Source of the DNA: Paraburkholderia eburnea
GTDB lineage: Bacteria > Pseudomonadota > Gammaproteobacteria > Burkholderiales > Burkholderiaceae
Length of the DNA stretch: 64,000 nt
Assembly: GCF_002917095.1 (NCBI RefSeq)
Contig: NZ_PQGA01000015.1
Coordinates: 62,001 to 126,000, forward strand
Reading direction: 5' to 3'
The notes under the pieces: model-generated
Told to the model about the DNA's origin: nothing
Database searches by the model: none
Seen by the model: only the letters and a program-made list of their open reading frames with translations
Translations under genes and position numbers: made by a program
In this document: in pieces, positions 8,311-18,151 of the stretch
Numbering within the stretch: the first letter of the stretch is position 1
How the letters are laid out: every line of letters starts with the position of its first letter

Positions 8311-8864
8311 CAGGATAGGGGCGGAGCCGCGACGAGCGGCGAGAGCAGGAGCGAAACGATTGTCGATTTTACCTGCGTTACCTGGCGCACGCTGGCAGGC
8401 AGATCCGCCAATTGGCCGCAGACGCGCGTGGCGCGCGGTTCTGCCCGGATTGAACGCCGTTCATTATTACAATTAGTTATAGATTTGACATTCTATAGTG
8501 TTGACGCTCTATAAATCCCTGCTAGAATTCGCCCACATTGGTTGCAGGGCTTGCAATTTTTAGCCACCGTCCCGGTCCTTCAGACGCAACGCGTCGCCGT
8601 TAGCCGATTCCCTGCACGGCTTTTCACGGTCTAGATTGGCTGTCCTCGCCGGCGCCTTTGCGCCGGCTGTTCGCGTGAGAACCCCCACGCGCCGCTCACG
8701 GCGTGTCAGTTGTTCCTGAGGGGTTCCACCCACGGCGTACTTTGCCGTTTTCCCGACGCCGCTGCCGCACCAGCCAGGGCGCGCGGCGTCTTGATCCAGC
8801 GATTGGCCTTCGGCCTTGCGCCGACTTCGGTCGTCGGATCATGCACCATGGGGAGATCTGTTAG
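8311..8864. other. divergent intergenic region with structured leader
   Basis: Separates ubiD (minus) from the lytic transglycosylase (plus). It contains a promoter pair at 8485-8528 and, downstream, about 330 bases rich in inverted repeats. These are GACGC-AAC-GCGTC (8583-8595), GCCGGCGC-CTTT-GCGCCGGC (8648-8667), CGTGAG...CTCACG (8673-8700) and CGGC...GCCG (8733-8747). There is no open frame of note. It may be a long 5' leader or contain a separate small RNA. Confidence 0.5.
8485..8528 (+). promoter_or_regulatory. tandem sigma70-type promoters
   Basis: TTGACA (8485-8490), a 17-base spacer, then TCTATA (8508-8513). Overlapping this, TTGACG (8501-8506), a 16-base spacer, then TAGAAT (8523-8528). 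The region is conspicuously AT-rich against its surroundings. Transcription would begin about 330 bases ahead of the transglycosylase ATG. Confidence 0.65.
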
Positions 8865-10097
8865 ATGAATACCTGGTTATCGTGGTGGCGCGCCGATGAG
8901 CGTCTCGCTCTTGGCTTGCGTGCGCTGCTGCGCCGCGGCACGCGTCTGAGCCATCACCTGTTTAGCATCGTCGGCGGTTGCGCCGTCGTGCTCGCGCTCG
9001 CTGTGTGGCTTCTGCCCACCTGGCGCGGCACCCTCGCCGCGGGCATGATGCCCTTCGTTTCCGCCGCCGTGCAGGCCGGTCCCGCTCGCCTGCTGCAAGG
9101 CAATCCGCTGCCGTCGCTCATGCCCTCGGGCGCGGCTGGCAGCGACGACAACTCCGCCGATGGCGCGATCCTGCCCACGGCGCTCGTACCCGACACCGGC
9201 TTGCCCGGCGCGGGCGTCACGCCGGCCGGCTCCAACGGCACGGTGACCCACGTGGCCAGCAGCGTCTCGAACGGCGGCATGGCCACGCTCGACGCGGTCG
9301 CGCTCAACGGTCTCGATCCGCGTTCGCTGCCCAGCGTCAGCACGCTGGCGCGCATGATCCCGGCGCAGCGCATCACCCCGGACGCCCGCGATGACCGCGT
9401 GCTGGTCTCGGCGCGCGAACAGGCGCTCGTCGCCACCTATATCTCGCGCCGCTACCGCGTGGCGCAGGAGCCGGTGGGCGAACTCGTGAAGGCCGCCTTC
9501 GACACGGGCCGCGAAGTGGGTCTCGATCCGCTGCTGCTGCTCGCCGTGATGGCCATCGAGTCGGGCTTCAACCCTTACGCCGAAAGCGGTGTGGGCGCGC
9601 AAGGCCTCATGCAGGTCATGTCGAAGGTTCACTCGGACAAGTTCCAGTACTTCGGCGGCCAGAGCGCGGCGCTCGATCCGCTTGCCAACATCAAGGTCGG
9701 CGCGCTGGTCCTGAAGGACTGCATCGCACGCGGCGGCTCGCTGCCGGGCGGTCTGCGCCTGTACAACGGCTCGACTTCGCAGGACGACGGCGGCTACGGG
9801 GCGAAGGTGATGGCCGAGCGCGGGCGTCTGCGCGACGCTGCACGCGGCCGCAATGTGCCGATCAACGCGCCTCAGGCGCCCACCACCACGACGGCCAGCG
9901 CCGCTGGCACGCAAAAGGTGGCGAGCGTGAGCACGGGTGCGAACGGCGACAAGCGCGTGCACATGACGCTCGACGGCGCCCATCCGCTGATGGAGAAGAC
10001 CTCGGCTTCGTCGTCGCCTTCGTCCTCGCAGGACGACGACGCCAGCACCGGTGGCGCGGCGGCCCAGAAGCATGGCCAGCCCGAGCTTGGCGCTTAA
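8865..10097 (+). CDS. membrane-anchored lytic transglycosylase (SLT domain)
   Basis: Cleaves peptidoglycan between MurNAc and GlcNAc in the periplasm. The 410-residue protein has a short cytoplasmic N-terminus, one transmembrane segment (about residues 30-58), an Ala/Gly/Ser-rich linker, then a Slt70-type domain. In that domain DPLLLLAVMAIESGFNPYAE carries the catalytic Glu, GVGAQGLMQVMSKVH is the GLMQ motif, and DPLANIKVGALVLKD and LRLYNGS complete the fold. The C-terminus (~80 residues) is a Ser/Ala/Thr-rich tail of unknown use. An AT-rich tandem promoter lies far upstream, so the mRNA probably has a long leader. Confidence 0.92.
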   Translation: MNTWLSWWRADERLALGLRALLRRGTRLSHHLFSIVGGCAVVLALAVWLLPTWRGTLAAGMMPFVSAAVQAGPARLLQGNPLPSLMPSGAAGSDDNSADGAILPTALVPDTGLPGAGVTPAGSNGTVTHVASSVSNGGMATLDAVALNGLDPRSLPSVSTLARMIPAQRITPDARDDRVLVSAREQALVATYISRRYRVAQEPVGELVKAAFDTGREVGLDPLLLLAVMAIESGFNPYAESGVGAQGLMQVMSKVHSDKFQYFGGQSAALDPLANIKVGALVLKDCIARGGSLPGGLRLYNGSTSQDDGGYGAKVMAERGRLRDAARGRNVPINAPQAPTTTTASAAGTQKVASVSTGANGDKRVHMTLDGAHPLMEKTSASSSPSSSQDDDASTGGAAAQKHGQPELGA

Positions 10098-10129
10098 AAC
10101 CCAGCTACTGGAAAGACCGGACGTAACGA

Positions 10130-10155
10130 AAAAGGCACCCTCGGGTGCCTTTTTC
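10130..10155. terminator. bidirectional intrinsic terminator
   Basis: AAAAAGGCACC-CTCG-GGTGCCTTTTT: a 6-bp GC stem with A and T tracts on either side, placed between the convergent transglycosylase and aminotransferase genes. It works as read on both strands. Confidence 0.92.
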
Positions 10156-10178
10156 CATTTCTGCTGCTTTTACGCCGA

Positions 10179-11372
10179 TTAGCGCTCGAACAAGGTGCGC
10201 AACCGCGCAACCGCTTCTTCCAGCCGCTCGTACGCGGTGGCATAGGACAGCCGCACATACTGGCGCGGCGCGGCCACGCCAAAGTCCATCCCCGGCACCA
10301 TCACCGTGCCTGCGTCATGGAGCATCGCGCGGGTGAGCGCGTCGCTGTCGCCGGCGGCGGGGTGGTTGACCTGCGTGCAGTCCGCATAGGCGTAGAACGC
10401 ACCGTCCGGCATCACGGGCACCGTGAAGCCGAGCGATTCGAGCGCGGGCGCGATGAAGTCGCGGCGGCGCTGGAACTCAAGGCGCCGCGCCTCGTAAATC
10501 TTTAGCGTGTCGGGTTCGAAACAGGCGAGCGCCGCGTGCTGCGCGAGCGCCGACGCGCAGATGAAGAGATTCTGCGTGAGCTTTTCGAATGCGCCGACCA
10601 GCGAAGGCGGCACCACGAGCCAGCCCAGACGCCAGCCCGTCATGTTGAAGTACTTCGAGAAACTGTTGACCGTCACCACGTCGTCGCCGAAGGCGAGAGC
10701 GGAGACGGGCGGCTCGCCGTAGGACAGGCCCTGGTAGATCTCGTCGACGATCGTGAAGCCGCCGCGCGCTCGCACTTTCTGCACGATGCGCTTGAGTTCC
10801 TCGGCTTCGATCGACGTGCCGGTGGGGTTCGACGGCGAGGCCAGCAGCACGCCGCGCGTGCGCGGCGTCCACAGACGCTCGACGTCATCGGCGGTGAGCT
10901 GGAAACGGGCTTCGGGGCCGCTGGGCACGAGCACCGGCTTGCCTTCCGCGGCGGCCACGAAGTGCCGGTTGCACGGATAGGACGGATCGGGCATGAGCAC
11001 TTCGTCGTCGCGATCGACGAGCGCCGTGCAGGCGAGCAAGAGCGCCGCCGACGCCCCAGCCGTCACCACGACGCGCGCCGGATCGATCGTCAGCCCGTAA
11101 GCGTGCTGATAGTGCGCGGCGATCGCCTCGCGCAGCGCGTGGATGCCAAGCGAATTGGTGTACTGCGTGACGCCCTTGCGCAACGCGGCGGCTGCGGCTT
11201 CGACGACAGGCTCGGGCGCCGTGAAATCCGGCTCGCCGATACCCATGTGGATGATGTCGCGTCCGGCGCGTTCGAGCTTCGCGGCTTCCTTCGCCAGTTC
11301 CATGACGTAGAACGGCTGGATCGCGTCGACGCGCGCGGCAAGCCGCAGGAGCGGTTCGGCAACGGTGTTCAT
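10179..11372 (-). CDS. class I/II PLP-dependent aminotransferase
   Basis: Cytoplasmic fold-type I aminotransferase of about 397 residues. Features are the substrate-loop 'MGIGEPDFTAPEPVVEAA', the PLP-phosphate region VVTAGASAALLLACTALVD, 'SNPTGTSIEAEEL', the Schiff-base Lys in TVNSFSKYFNMTGWRLGWLV, and the C-terminal Arg region 'YVRLSYATAYERLEEA'. This resembles alanine/aspartate-type or AlaC-like enzymes; the amino-acid pair cannot be read from sequence. The start at MNTVAEPL (11372) matches family length; an upstream ATG at 11399 would add nine residues. Same strand as nusB and the rib genes. Confidence 0.9.
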   Translation of the reverse strand: MNTVAEPLLRLAARVDAIQPFYVMELAKEAAKLERAGRDIIHMGIGEPDFTAPEPVVEAAAAALRKGVTQYTNSLGIHALREAIAAHYQHAYGLTIDPARVVVTAGASAALLLACTALVDRDDEVLMPDPSYPCNRHFVAAAEGKPVLVPSGPEARFQLTADDVERLWTPRTRGVLLASPSNPTGTSIEAEELKRIVQKVRARGGFTIVDEIYQGLSYGEPPVSALAFGDDVVTVNSFSKYFNMTGWRLGWLVVPPSLVGAFEKLTQNLFICASALAQHAALACFEPDTLKIYEARRLEFQRRRDFIAPALESLGFTVPVMPDGAFYAYADCTQVNHPAAGDSDALTRAMLHDAGTVMVPGMDFGVAAPRQYVRLSYATAYERLEEAVARLRTLFER

Positions 11373-11464
11373 GCGGGAAAATCCAGTGCTGGCGGCCATG
11401 ATGCGGCGCCGGGCGGGCACGGACCTGACGGCCCGGCGCCGCACCAGCTTCGCCATGACGCGCA

Positions 11465-11526
11465 ATTGCGACTATGACAGCGATTACGACTCTGACAACG
11501 ATTGCGACTTTGACAACGATTACGAC
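11465..11526. repeat. 18-bp tandem repeat at the 3' end of nusB
   Basis: About three and a half imperfect copies of an 18-bp unit, for example GATTACGACTCTGACAAC (11482-11499) and GATTGCGACTTTGACAAC (11500-11517), then GATTACGAC running over the nusB stop codon. Pattern within each unit: GA-rich hexamers 'GACTNTGACAAC'. Confidence 0.8.
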
Positions 11527-11954
11527 CGGCGGGCGTTCTGGGCCTCGGTGGCGCGCAGTTGCGCCGCGAGCTTGTCGAGCACGCCGTTCACGTACTTGTA
11601 GCCATCCGAGCCGCCGAAGGTCTTGGTCAGTTCGACCGCTTCGTTGATGACAACACGATACGGAATGTCCACGTGGTGCTTGAACTCGTAGGTCGCCACG
11701 AGCAGCACCGCGCGTTCGACGGGCGAAAGCTGCTCGATCGGACGATCCAGACACGGCGCGATCGCGCCGGACAGTTCGTCCGCCTCGCGGATCACGCCAT
11801 GCAGCAGCGTGTCCAGATGCTCATGGTCGGCTTTGTCGTAGCCCTGCGAACCGCGCAGTTGCGCATCAATCTCGCCGGCGGGCACACCCGACAGCAGCCA
11901 CTGATACAGACCCTGCGTGGCCAGTTCGCGGGAGCGGCGGCGCGCGCTCTTCAT
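11520..11954 (-). CDS. nusB: transcription antitermination factor NusB
   Basis: 144-residue all-helical RNA-binding protein that acts with NusE on boxA in rRNA transcription. It begins with the family-typical RRRSRELATQGLYQWLLSG and contains 'PIEQLSPVERAVLLVATYEF', 'DIPYRVVINEAVELTKTFGG' and the closing 'SDGYKYVNGVLDKLAAQLR'. Its ATG overlaps the ribH stop (ATGA, 11951-11954), so it is translationally coupled to ribH, the usual arrangement in proteobacteria. A tandem repeat runs into its stop codon. Confidence 0.97.
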   Translation of the reverse strand: MKSARRRSRELATQGLYQWLLSGVPAGEIDAQLRGSQGYDKADHEHLDTLLHGVIREADELSGAIAPCLDRPIEQLSPVERAVLLVATYEFKHHVDIPYRVVINEAVELTKTFGGSDGYKYVNGVLDKLAAQLRATEAQNARRS

Positions 11955-12463
11955 TGCTGTTCCTCGTCGTCTTCCTCGTCCTCGTCGTCGTCGCCGCCGT
12001 CGAGTTGTTCCAGCGCAACCGTGAGGTTCGCCATTTCGACTGCGACGCGTGCGGCGTCACGACCCTTTTCGGTCATGCGCGCGACGGCCTGCTCGTCGTT
12101 TTCGGTCGTGAGAACCGCGTTCGCAACCGGCACGCCGAAGTCGAGCGCGATGCGCGTGATGCCCGCGCCGCTTTCGTTCGAGACCAGTTCGAAGTGGTAG
12201 GTTTCGCCGCGCACGACCGCGCCGAGTGCGATCAGGGCGTCGAACTGACCGCTTTCGGCGAGCTTTTGCAGCGCCAGCGGGATTTCGAGTGCGCCCGGCA
12301 CGGTGACGAGCAGCACGTCTTCACCCGTCACGCCGAGGCGTTCGAGTTCTTCGATGCAGGCGTCAGCGAGGCCATTGCAAACGGGTTCGTTAAAGCGCGA
12401 CTGGACGATGCCGATGCGCAGTCCGTCGCCGTCGAGGTTCGGTTGGTATTGTCCGATTTCCAT
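11951..12463 (-). CDS. ribH: 6,7-dimethyl-8-ribityllumazine synthase
   Basis: Condenses 3,4-dihydroxybutanone 4-phosphate with the pyrimidine intermediate to give lumazine, the penultimate riboflavin step; it forms icosahedral or pentameric shells. Present are 'IGIVQSRFNEPVCNGL', 'VPGALEIPLALQKLA', 'ALIALGAVVRGETYHFELVS' with the catalytic His, and 'PVANAVLTTENDEQA'. The 170-residue product ends in a striking acidic tail (GGDDDEDEEDDEEQQ) absent from most homologues. Start at 12463, just upstream of nusB in an ATGA overlap. Confidence 0.97.
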   Translation of the reverse strand: MEIGQYQPNLDGDGLRIGIVQSRFNEPVCNGLADACIEELERLGVTGEDVLLVTVPGALEIPLALQKLAESGQFDALIALGAVVRGETYHFELVSNESGAGITRIALDFGVPVANAVLTTENDEQAVARMTEKGRDAARVAVEMANLTVALEQLDGGDDDEDEEDDEEQQ

Positions 12464-12552
12464 GTGGTATCCGTAGGTTCGGTTGAGCGTGGTGACGCGT
12501 GAAAGTGGGCGTTCGACGCGGCGTAGTGTATCGGGCTTTACTTCGGCCAGCT

Positions 12553-13713
12553 TTACTGCGCCGCGCGCTCGGCCGCCTCCGGCGGGCAGGGCGCTTCGGC
12601 TTCGCTGCCCGGCATCGGTACGAAGCCGGTGACTTCGAGGCCGTAGCCCGACATGCTGCCGAGCCGTCGCGGCTTGGAAAGCACCTGCATGCGGCCCACG
12701 CCGAGTTCGCGCAGGATCTGCGCGCCGACACCGTAGGTCTTGAAATCCACGGGCCGGCGTGCGAGCGCCTCTGCGCGCTCTTTCTGGTCGAACGCCTTGA
12801 AGACGTCGACCAGATGTTCCTTGCTCTCGCCGCAGTTGAGCATGACGATCACGCCGAGATCGCGCGCGGCGATCTCGCGCATGGCGGCGTCGAGCGTCCA
12901 CGAGTGCGTGGACGAGCCCGTTTCCAGCAGATCCAGCAGCGAGATCGGCTCGTGCACGCGCACGGGCGTTTCCGTGTCCGGCGCGGGCGTGCCGCGCACC
13001 AGCGCGATGTGCGGCGTGCCGGTCGGGCGATCGACATACATGATCGCGCGGAATGCGCCGTGGGCCGTGTGCATGGTGCGCTCGCCCACGCGCTCGACGA
13101 TCGACTCCGTGCGGCTGCGATAGTGGATCAGGTCGGCGATGGTGCCGATCTTGATGCCGTGTTCCTTCGCGAACTCCATGAGATCGGGCAGACGCGCCAT
13201 CGTGCCGTCGTCCTTGATGATCTCGCAGATCACCGACGCGGGCGTCAGGCCCGCGAGCGCCGTGAAGTCGCAGCCCGCTTCCGTGTGGCCCGCGCGCACG
13301 AGCACGCCGCCTGGCTGCGCCATGATCGGGAACACGTGGCCCGGCTGCACGATGTGCTCGGCGCGGGCGTCGTGCGCCACCGCCGTCTGGATCGTGCGCG
13401 CGCGGTCGGCGGCGGAAATGCCCGTCGTGACGCCTTCGGCCGCCTCGATGCTCACCGTGAACGCGGTGCCGTACTGCGTGCCGTTGCGCGACGTCATCAG
13501 CGGCAGGTTGAGCAGCTTGCAGCGCTCCTGGGTGAGCGTGAGGCAGATCAGCCCGCGCCCGTGCTTCGCCATGAAGTTGATGGCTTCGGGCGTGACGAAT
13601 TCAGCCGCGATGACGAGGTCGCCCTCGTTTTCCCGGTCTTCTTCGTCGACAAGGATCACCATCTTGCCGGCTTTCAGTTCGGCGATGATCTCAAGGGTGG
13701 AGGCGAGCGTCAT
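12553..13713 (-). CDS. ribB: RibBX: DHBP synthase fused to a degenerate GTP cyclohydrolase II domain
   Basis: The N-terminal ~200 residues are 3,4-dihydroxy-2-butanone-4-phosphate synthase. Marks are GKMVILVDEEDRENEGDLV with the metal-binding Glu, 'HGRGLICLTLT', 'GISAADRARTIQTA', and 'GHVFPIMAQPGGVLVRAGHT..AGCDF'. The C-terminal ~185 residues align in outline with GTP cyclohydrolase II (ending 'GVGAQILRELGVGRMQVLS'). They lack the family's zinc-binding C-x10-C-x-C cluster: where RVHSEC...RCDCG is expected the sequence reads RVHEPISLLDLLETG. This matches the RibBX variant known in many Proteobacteria, in which the second domain is not an active cyclohydrolase. A separate RibA is expected elsewhere in the genome. 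Confidence 0.92.
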   Translation of the reverse strand: MTLASTLEIIAELKAGKMVILVDEEDRENEGDLVIAAEFVTPEAINFMAKHGRGLICLTLTQERCKLLNLPLMTSRNGTQYGTAFTVSIEAAEGVTTGISAADRARTIQTAVAHDARAEHIVQPGHVFPIMAQPGGVLVRAGHTEAGCDFTALAGLTPASVICEIIKDDGTMARLPDLMEFAKEHGIKIGTIADLIHYRSRTESIVERVGERTMHTAHGAFRAIMYVDRPTGTPHIALVRGTPAPDTETPVRVHEPISLLDLLETGSSTHSWTLDAAMREIAARDLGVIVMLNCGESKEHLVDVFKAFDQKERAEALARRPVDFKTYGVGAQILRELGVGRMQVLSKPRRLGSMSGYGLEVTGFVPMPGSEAEAPCPPEAAERAAQ

Positions 13714-13931
13714 GATGGGATTCTGGCTGGAAAGCGCACATTTTACGCCACGCGGGCGGGCGCGTCGCCCAGAACGGGAACCACGCGACCGGTTTTGAGC
13801 GCCGCGCGCGCGTTGGCGGGGTTGCGTCCGCGCGGCATGACGGGCCGCGGACCGCGCGCACATTGGCCGAACGGCCATCCGGCCCCATGCGCGCGCCGAA
13901 ACCGAAACCGCCTGAACCCGCGCCAGCCCGA

Positions 13932-15770
<1,839 letters not shown>

Positions 15771-16197
15771 GGACAGCATGCTCCGGTCACGAGACCCGGA
15801 GACTTCCCTGAAGGATAGGAACGAAAAAAACGAAAGCGACGGCGGAGCATTCCGGCATGACAAGCCGGACGCATGACCACAAAAACATCGCTGGAAAGTG
15901 GCGCAGCGGGAATCAACGAGCTGCGCGGCGACACCCTACGGCCGCGGTCGGCACGCTCGACGGAGAGTGCCTGCGCCGATAGCGTCATGAGAAACGCTAC
16001 GAGACATCACCCAAACCGGCGGCATGACAGCGGCCATCTCGATCGTTGCCATCTTTGCCTCCTTGTGACGTTCGGGTGAGTAAGAGAGTGCGGTATGCCG
16101 GAGCACACCGCGAGAGGAATAGTCCAGATCTTAGCAGCGCCCGCTACCTCGTGCTTGCCTGCTGCGCGCGCCGCAGGGAACGGCGTGCGCGCTTGGA
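15771..16197. other. 427-bp gap between ribE and the ABC exporter
   Basis: No gene is supported. There is no FMN-riboswitch-like sequence on either strand. The exporter gene is probably expressed from a promoter in this gap rather than from the rib promoter. Confidence 0.4.
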
Positions 16198-16833
16198 TCA
16201 ATCTTGTCCAGGGCGTCCCGTCACGCCAGCCGAGAGCATCCGCTCCACATAGCGCGCGATCAGATCGATCTCCAGATTGACCTTGCTGCCCGCCGCGAGA
16301 TGCTTGAGCGTCGTCACCTCGACGGTATGGGGAATCAGGTTGATCGAGAACTCGCAGCCATCGGCGCGATCGTCCACGGCATTGACCGTCAGGCTCACGC
16401 CGTTGACCGTGACCGAGCCCTTATAGGCCAGATAGCGGCCGATTTCCACGGGCGCGAGAATGCGCAGTTCGTGCGACTCGCCGACCGGCGCGAAACGCGT
16501 GACCGTGCCGAGACCGTCGACGTGGCCCGAGACGATATGGCCGCCCAGGCGGTCGTGTGCGCGCAGCGCTTTTTCGAGGTTCACTTCGCCCGTATCGGCC
16601 AGGCCCACGGTGCGGTTCAGGCTTTCGCGCGATACATCGACGTCGAACGTCGTCGCGGTCCTGGCGATGGCGGTCATGCACGCGCCCTGGATGGCGATGC
16701 TGTCGCCCAGTTGCACGTCGTCGAGGTCGAGACCGCCCGCGTCGACGGTGAGGCGCACGCCCGCGTCGGCGTCGGCGCCCAGGGGCTTGATCGAGGCGAT
16801 GCGGCCCACGGCCGCGACGATTCCGGTAAACAT
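16198..16833 (-). CDS. ribE: riboflavin synthase (alpha chain)
   Basis: Dismutates two lumazine molecules to riboflavin. The 211-residue protein has the duplicated lumazine-binding barrels: MFTGIVAAVGRI opens the first, and GHIVSGHVDGLGTV plus GSVTVNGVSLTVNAVD lie in the second. The canonical start MFTGIV is at 16833 with AAGGAC upstream. An in-frame ATG at 16890 overlaps the ribD stop (ATGA) and would add 19 residues, so either a short coupled leader or an N-extension is possible. Also named ribC in some annotations. Confidence 0.95.
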   Translation of the reverse strand: MFTGIVAAVGRIASIKPLGADADAGVRLTVDAGGLDLDDVQLGDSIAIQGACMTAIARTATTFDVDVSRESLNRTVGLADTGEVNLEKALRAHDRLGGHIVSGHVDGLGTVTRFAPVGESHELRILAPVEIGRYLAYKGSVTVNGVSLTVNAVDDRADGCEFSINLIPHTVEVTTLKHLAAGSKVNLEIDLIARYVERMLSAGVTGRPGQD

Positions 16834-16886
16834 CTGGCTGTCCTTGAGTGGTTCGTTCAGTACTTTGTTCAGTACGCTCGTGAGAT

Positions 16887-18038
16887 TCATTGTGCGTCCT
16901 CCAGCGTGCCCCGCGCGCCATCGGCGGCGGTATCCGGCACGAGGCGGGCAAGAACGCGCAGGTCGTCGCCGACGCGCTCGACCGTGTGGAACGCGAGGCG
17001 CGTGCGCGCGTCGAGCGTCGCCGGCGCGGCCAGATCGGCCATGCCGAGCGACTGCGTGCCGAGCAGCGAAGGCGCGAGATACACCAGCAGCTCGTCCACG
17101 CAGCCCTCGCGCAGCAGCGAGCCGTTGAGCTTGTAGCCCGCTTCGACATGGAGTTCGTTCACGCCGCGCGCGGCGAGTTCGCCGAGCATCGCGGGCAAAT
17201 CGACCTTGCCGTGCTCGTTGCCGAGCGCGACGATTTCCGCGCCGCGCGCGCGCAGCGCATCGGCGCGTTCCTCGTTACTGGCGTCGAGCGTCGAGCAGAA
17301 CACGAGCGTGGGCGCGCCCACGAAGATCTGCGCGAGCGGCGAGGCGTCGAGGCGGCTGTCGATCAGAATGCGTTTGGGCTGGCGCGGCGTGTCGATCGCG
17401 CGCACGGTCATGCGCGGGTCGTCTTCCTTCACCGTGCCGATGCCCGTGAGAATCGCCGAGGCGCGCGCGCGCCAGGCATGGCCGTCGGCGCGGGCGGCTT
17501 CGCCCGTGATCCACTGGCTTTCGCCGGAGGGCAGGCCGGTGCGGCCGTCGAGCGTGGCGGCCACCTTCATGCGCACCCACGGGCGCTTGCGCGTCATGCG
17601 CGAAACGAAGCCGATGTTCAGCTCGCGCGCCTCGTTGGCGAGCAGGCCGCAGCGCACGTCGATGCCCGCGTCGCGCAGGATCGACAGGCCGCGCCCCGAC
17701 ACCAGCGGGTTCGGATCTTCCATCGCGGCGATCACGCGCGCGACCTTCGCCTCGATGAGCGCATTCGCGCACGGCGGCGTGCGGCCGAAGTGGCTGCACG
17801 GCTCCAGCGTCACGTAGGCGGTCGCGCCGCGCAGATCGTGGCCGCGCGCGCGGGCGTCTTTCATCGCCTGGATTTCGGCGTGGTCGGAGCCGGCGGGCTG
17901 CGTGAAGCCTTCGCCGATCACCACGCCGTCCTTGACCAGCACGCAGCCGACGCGCGGGTTGGGATCGGTGGTGTAAAGGCCGCGCAACGCGAGGGCGAGC
18001 GCGCGCTCCATGTGGACGAAATCGGATTGCGAGAACAT
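16887..18038 (-). CDS. ribD: bifunctional riboflavin deaminase/reductase RibD
   Basis: Performs the second and third steps of riboflavin synthesis. The N-terminal deaminase domain has the zinc motif DHAEIQAMKDA and TLEPCSHFGRTPPC (HAE...PCxxxxxxxxC). The C-terminal reductase domain begins near residue 150 (KRPWVRMKVAATLDGRTGLP) and contains 'GIGTVKEDDPRMTVR' and 'VEAGYKLNGSLL'. At 383 aa it has the normal length. It heads the ribD-ribE unit, which overlaps at 16887-16890. Confidence 0.96.
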   Translation of the reverse strand: MFSQSDFVHMERALALALRGLYTTDPNPRVGCVLVKDGVVIGEGFTQPAGSDHAEIQAMKDARARGHDLRGATAYVTLEPCSHFGRTPPCANALIEAKVARVIAAMEDPNPLVSGRGLSILRDAGIDVRCGLLANEARELNIGFVSRMTRKRPWVRMKVAATLDGRTGLPSGESQWITGEAARADGHAWRARASAILTGIGTVKEDDPRMTVRAIDTPRQPKRILIDSRLDASPLAQIFVGAPTLVFCSTLDASNEERADALRARGAEIVALGNEHGKVDLPAMLGELAARGVNELHVEAGYKLNGSLLREGCVDELLVYLAPSLLGTQSLGMADLAAPATLDARTRLAFHTVERVGDDLRVLARLVPDTAADGARGTLEDAQ

Positions 18039-18151
18039 CGTCGATCTTTCTCCGCGGCGGCGGTCGGTGGAACCGGCGAGGCGTGCGCCTCGCCTTCGGC
18101 TGGGTGCCTTGCTGCTGCTGTTGTGCTACGTCGGCGCCTTAATGCTGTGGC

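Noticed and set aside
8530..8864. 6S RNA or tmRNA in the transglycosylase leader
   Set aside because: Promoter and hairpins fit a noncoding RNA, but the expected conserved blocks of these RNAs are not recognisable by eye; left as an unclassified structured leader.
13714..13931. FMN riboswitch ahead of ribBX
   Set aside because: No AGGGxxGGGGTGAAA or CCGAAGG-type blocks on the minus strand, and none ahead of ribD.
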